Assembly (NCBI GenBank): GCA_021018995.1
Contig: CM037587.1
Location: 72,187,604 to 72,251,603, forward strand
Direction: 5' to 3'
DNA: 64,000 nucleotides
DNA from: Chloranthus sessilifolius
Taxonomy: Eukaryota > Streptophyta > Magnoliopsida > Chloranthales > Chloranthaceae
Part shown: one piece after another, positions 63,728 through 64,000 of the stretch
How the letters are laid out: each line of letters begins with the position of its first letter
How positions within the stretch are numbered: position 1 is the stretch's first letter
Position numbers and translations under genes: made by a program
The notes under the pieces: model-generated
The model's database searches: none
Seen by the model: the letters and a program-made list of their open reading frames with translations, nothing else
What the model was told of the DNA's origin: nothing

Positions 63728-64000
63728 TGTGCCGGCATCAATCAAGACTCTCATTTAAAAATTTTTAAAATTTTAAATTATTATTATTATTTTTTTAGAT
63801 TTTTATAAGTGAAAAAGAAATGAAGGTTTCAGGGCCTTTTTGAATTTCTTTCTGGGGTGGCTTTCGTACCCTAATTTAGGACCCGCGGCGAAGATTCTGA
63901 AGCACCTCGAAAGAATCAAACGAAAACCTTTGATCTATTAAAGGCACAAAAATCGATGCGAATAACTCGATCCCCCGAAATGAGTTAAAGAGAAGTCACC
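63728..64000 (-). other. O2 leader, continuing beyond the window
   Basis: Matches O1 39110-39340 (for example AACCTTTGATCTATTAAAGG). No gene; the primer site and 5' LTR lie outside. Confidence 0.8.

Larger units (their letters stand above)
47278..64000 (-). mobile_element. O2: second Ogre/Tat element, right end outside window, with antisense gene
   Basis: It is homologous to O1 over gag, protease, RT, both RNase H domains, integrase and the 3' region. Only 41 bases of the 3' LTR remain (47278-47318). The 5' leader begins near 63755 and continues past the window edge, so the primer site and 5' LTR are not seen. Between 48441 and 53800 it carries a plus-strand gene module absent from O1, making it Retand-like in architecture (antisense extra ORF between pol and 3' LTR). 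Confidence 0.9.

Overview
The window is nuclear DNA of a flowering plant, most likely a eudicot. It is AT-rich, carries spliceable plant-type exons, and is dominated by nested LTR retrotransposons of the Ogre/Tat and chromovirus lineages. No intact host gene is visible. Positions 1-12274 are degraded host and transposon sequence: a chromovirus-type LTR running off the left edge, the last four exons of a peroxiredoxin-like 2 (thioredoxin superfamily) gene on the minus strand, a LINE remnant, a few possible exons of unrecognised genes, and microsatellites. A CACTA-type DNA transposon end lies at 12130-12274 and 41616-41723, split by element O1.

Element O1 (12275-41615, minus strand) is a decayed Ogre/Tat-type Ty3/gypsy retrotransposon with both LTRs, a primer binding site, a polypurine tract and remnants of gag, protease plus G-patch, RT, two RNase H domains and integrase. 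Two later insertions interrupt it: a solo LTR of uncertain family (22558-24695, 5-bp target duplication) and a complete 11.3-kb chromovirus, A (26723-38006, plus strand, target duplication GATGG). Chromovirus A has a decayed gag-pol lacking most of RT, yet between integrase and the 3' LTR it carries an intact 432-codon extra ORF of the putative plant transposon protein type.

From 41724 to 43530 lies a broken gene of another plant mobile-protein type with a coiled-coil tail, cut by chromovirus B (LTR 43531-46881, minus strand). An abrupt junction at about 47278 leads into element O2, a second Ogre/Tat copy (minus strand, 47278 past 64000). O2 carries, antisense to its own gag-pol, a 5-kb module with promoter-like leader, introns, a plant mobile domain, a second related domain and a coiled coil. 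O1 lacks this module.

Three themes deserve follow-up. First, plant-mobile-type genes have been captured or associated with transposons three times here. Second, at least four LTR families each carry their own array of short palindromic motifs in the leader (CTCGAGCGAG, ACCGGTCG, TTCGATAGG, TTGCCAAGGCAA), and the Ogre elements carry GGCGCAACTATTAGTTGCGC palindromes in LTR, leader and antisense-gene promoter. Third, the two LTRs of O1 differ by a clean 203-bp inversion centred on such a palindrome, with loss of the TATA box from the 5' LTR. All identifications rest on reading the sequence and on recalled family motifs; no database search was run.
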